DNA from: Nocardia goodfellowii
Lineage (GTDB): Bacteria; Actinomycetota; Actinomycetes; Mycobacteriales; Mycobacteriaceae
Direction: 5' to 3'
Length of the DNA stretch: 64,000 nt
Assembly (NCBI RefSeq): GCF_017875645.1
Contig: NZ_JAGGMR010000001.1
Coordinates: 2,852,001-2,916,000, forward strand
Position 1 is the stretch's first letter. Every line of letters starts with the position of its first letter. Under the pieces are notes generated by a model. That model did no database searches and was not told the DNA's origin. It was given only the letters and a program-made list of their open reading frames with translations. A program made the translations under genes and the position numbers. Of this stretch, positions 63,674-64,000 are shown piece after piece.

Positions 63674-63733
63674 CGTATCGGATTGTGCGTTTCACGCAGC
63701 GGCAAGTAGGTGGCCAGGGCCACGGCAACGACT

Positions 63734-63755
63734 TGCATACATGGCTATGTATGCA
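63734..63755. promoter_or_regulatory. Perfect 22-bp palindrome (TetR-type operator)
   Basis: Arms TGCATACAT and ATGTATGCA around a 4-base centre (GGCT), between the minus-strand ESX group and the plus-strand hydrolase gene. Length and symmetry are those of TetR-family operators. It is 48 bases upstream of the hydrolase ATG. Confidence 0.65.
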
Positions 63756-63802
63756 TAGATTCGGCGGCGTATCCGAACCTCTTGTCTGCCAGGGAGATAG
63801 AC

Positions 63803-64000
63803 ATGACCTCTGTTCTCGACCGCGCGGCGGCCTTCGATCGCGACCACGAAACGGTGAGTTTGCGCGCCGGTGGTCATGAATGGACTTACTACCGTGGCGG
63901 CGAGGGCACACCAGTTCTGCTGCTGCCGGGTGGGGCGGGCATTGCCATCAGCTGGCTCGACCTGACCCCTGCTCTGCGGCCGGGCTACCGCACGCTCACC
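63803..64000 (+). CDS. Alpha/beta hydrolase, N-terminal part (cut by window end)
   Basis: 66 residues visible. The stretch YYRGGEGTPVLLLPGGAGIA is the first strand and oxyanion-hole loop (HGG-like, here LPGGAG) of alpha/beta hydrolases, followed by WLDLTPALRPGYRTLT, the usual start of the second strand. GGGAG lies about 6 bases before ATG 63803. The catalytic Ser, Asp and His lie outside the window. It is divergent from the ESX group and likely controlled through the palindrome at 63734. Confidence 0.78.
   Translation, partial: MTSVLDRAAAFDRDHETVSLRAGGHEWTYYRGGEGTPVLLLPGGAGIAISWLDLTPALRPGYRTLT

Overview
The window is high-GC actinobacterial DNA. Type VII (ESX) secretion partners, a DUF222/HNH protein, an EspG protein, a fully reducing type I PKS and an SARP regulator together point to the Mycobacteriales, most likely Nocardia or a close relative. 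That placement rests on gene families only. The host core appears at the left edge (3' end of phosphoglucomutase, an MFS exporter, a thioredoxin-fold membrane protein), around a tRNA-Ala(GGC), and at the right edge (ESX genes and the start of an alpha/beta hydrolase).

Layout: (1) 1-8.0 kb: housekeeping-like genes, a DUF222/HNH protein, tRNA-Ala with a terminator, a decayed large serine recombinase and an S9 peptidase. (2) 8-14 kb: a transposon graveyard in which an IS1182-like element sits inside an IS630-type transposase gene, plus an IS110 relic. Around it lie two paralogous modules of small exported proteins, each behind a conserved promoter block with a CRP-like box. (3) 14-16.6 kb: a small ESX-associated group (YbaB-like, EspC-like, and a helical protein with Pro/Thr repeats). 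(4) 16.6-20.4 kb: mostly gene-poor decayed DNA around one nSTAND-type NTPase.

(5) 20.4-25.1 kb: a compact RiPP-like cassette. A 35-residue peptide gene with a double-glycine leader and a full-length Shine-Dalgarno is followed by a stand-alone condensation-fold protein, a C39-peptidase ABC exporter and an SARP regulator. (6) 25.2-52.1 kb: a large biosynthetic cluster with tight ATGA/GTGA overlaps. It encodes a PhyH-type oxygenase, a split transketolase, an inositol-1-phosphate-synthase homologue, a HAD phosphatase, two nucleotidyltransferases, an NDPK-like protein, two SDRs, two HPr-kinase-like proteins, an asparagine synthetase, two small kinases and an archaeal-type SAM synthetase. It also holds an aminoacyl-ACP module (AMP ligase, type III PLP decarboxylase, acyl-CoA-dehydrogenase-like flavoprotein, ACP), a LuxR regulator, a PHP phosphatase, a paired ABC exporter and a histidine phosphatase. 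The likely logic is a phosphorylated sugar or cyclitol unit plus an ACP-bound, decarboxylated and oxidised amino-acid unit, with amidotransfer and export. The product cannot be read from sequence. The two cassettes abut and may be one locus. Several ultra-short ORFs with good ribosome binding sites are embedded in it.

(7) 52.1-64 kb: a disrupted IS3 element marks the cluster edge. Beyond it, on the minus strand, lie a single-module reducing PKS coupled to a beta-lactamase-fold hydrolase, then EspG, a PPE-like protein and a small ESX protein. A 22-bp palindrome lies in front of a divergent, truncated alpha/beta hydrolase gene.
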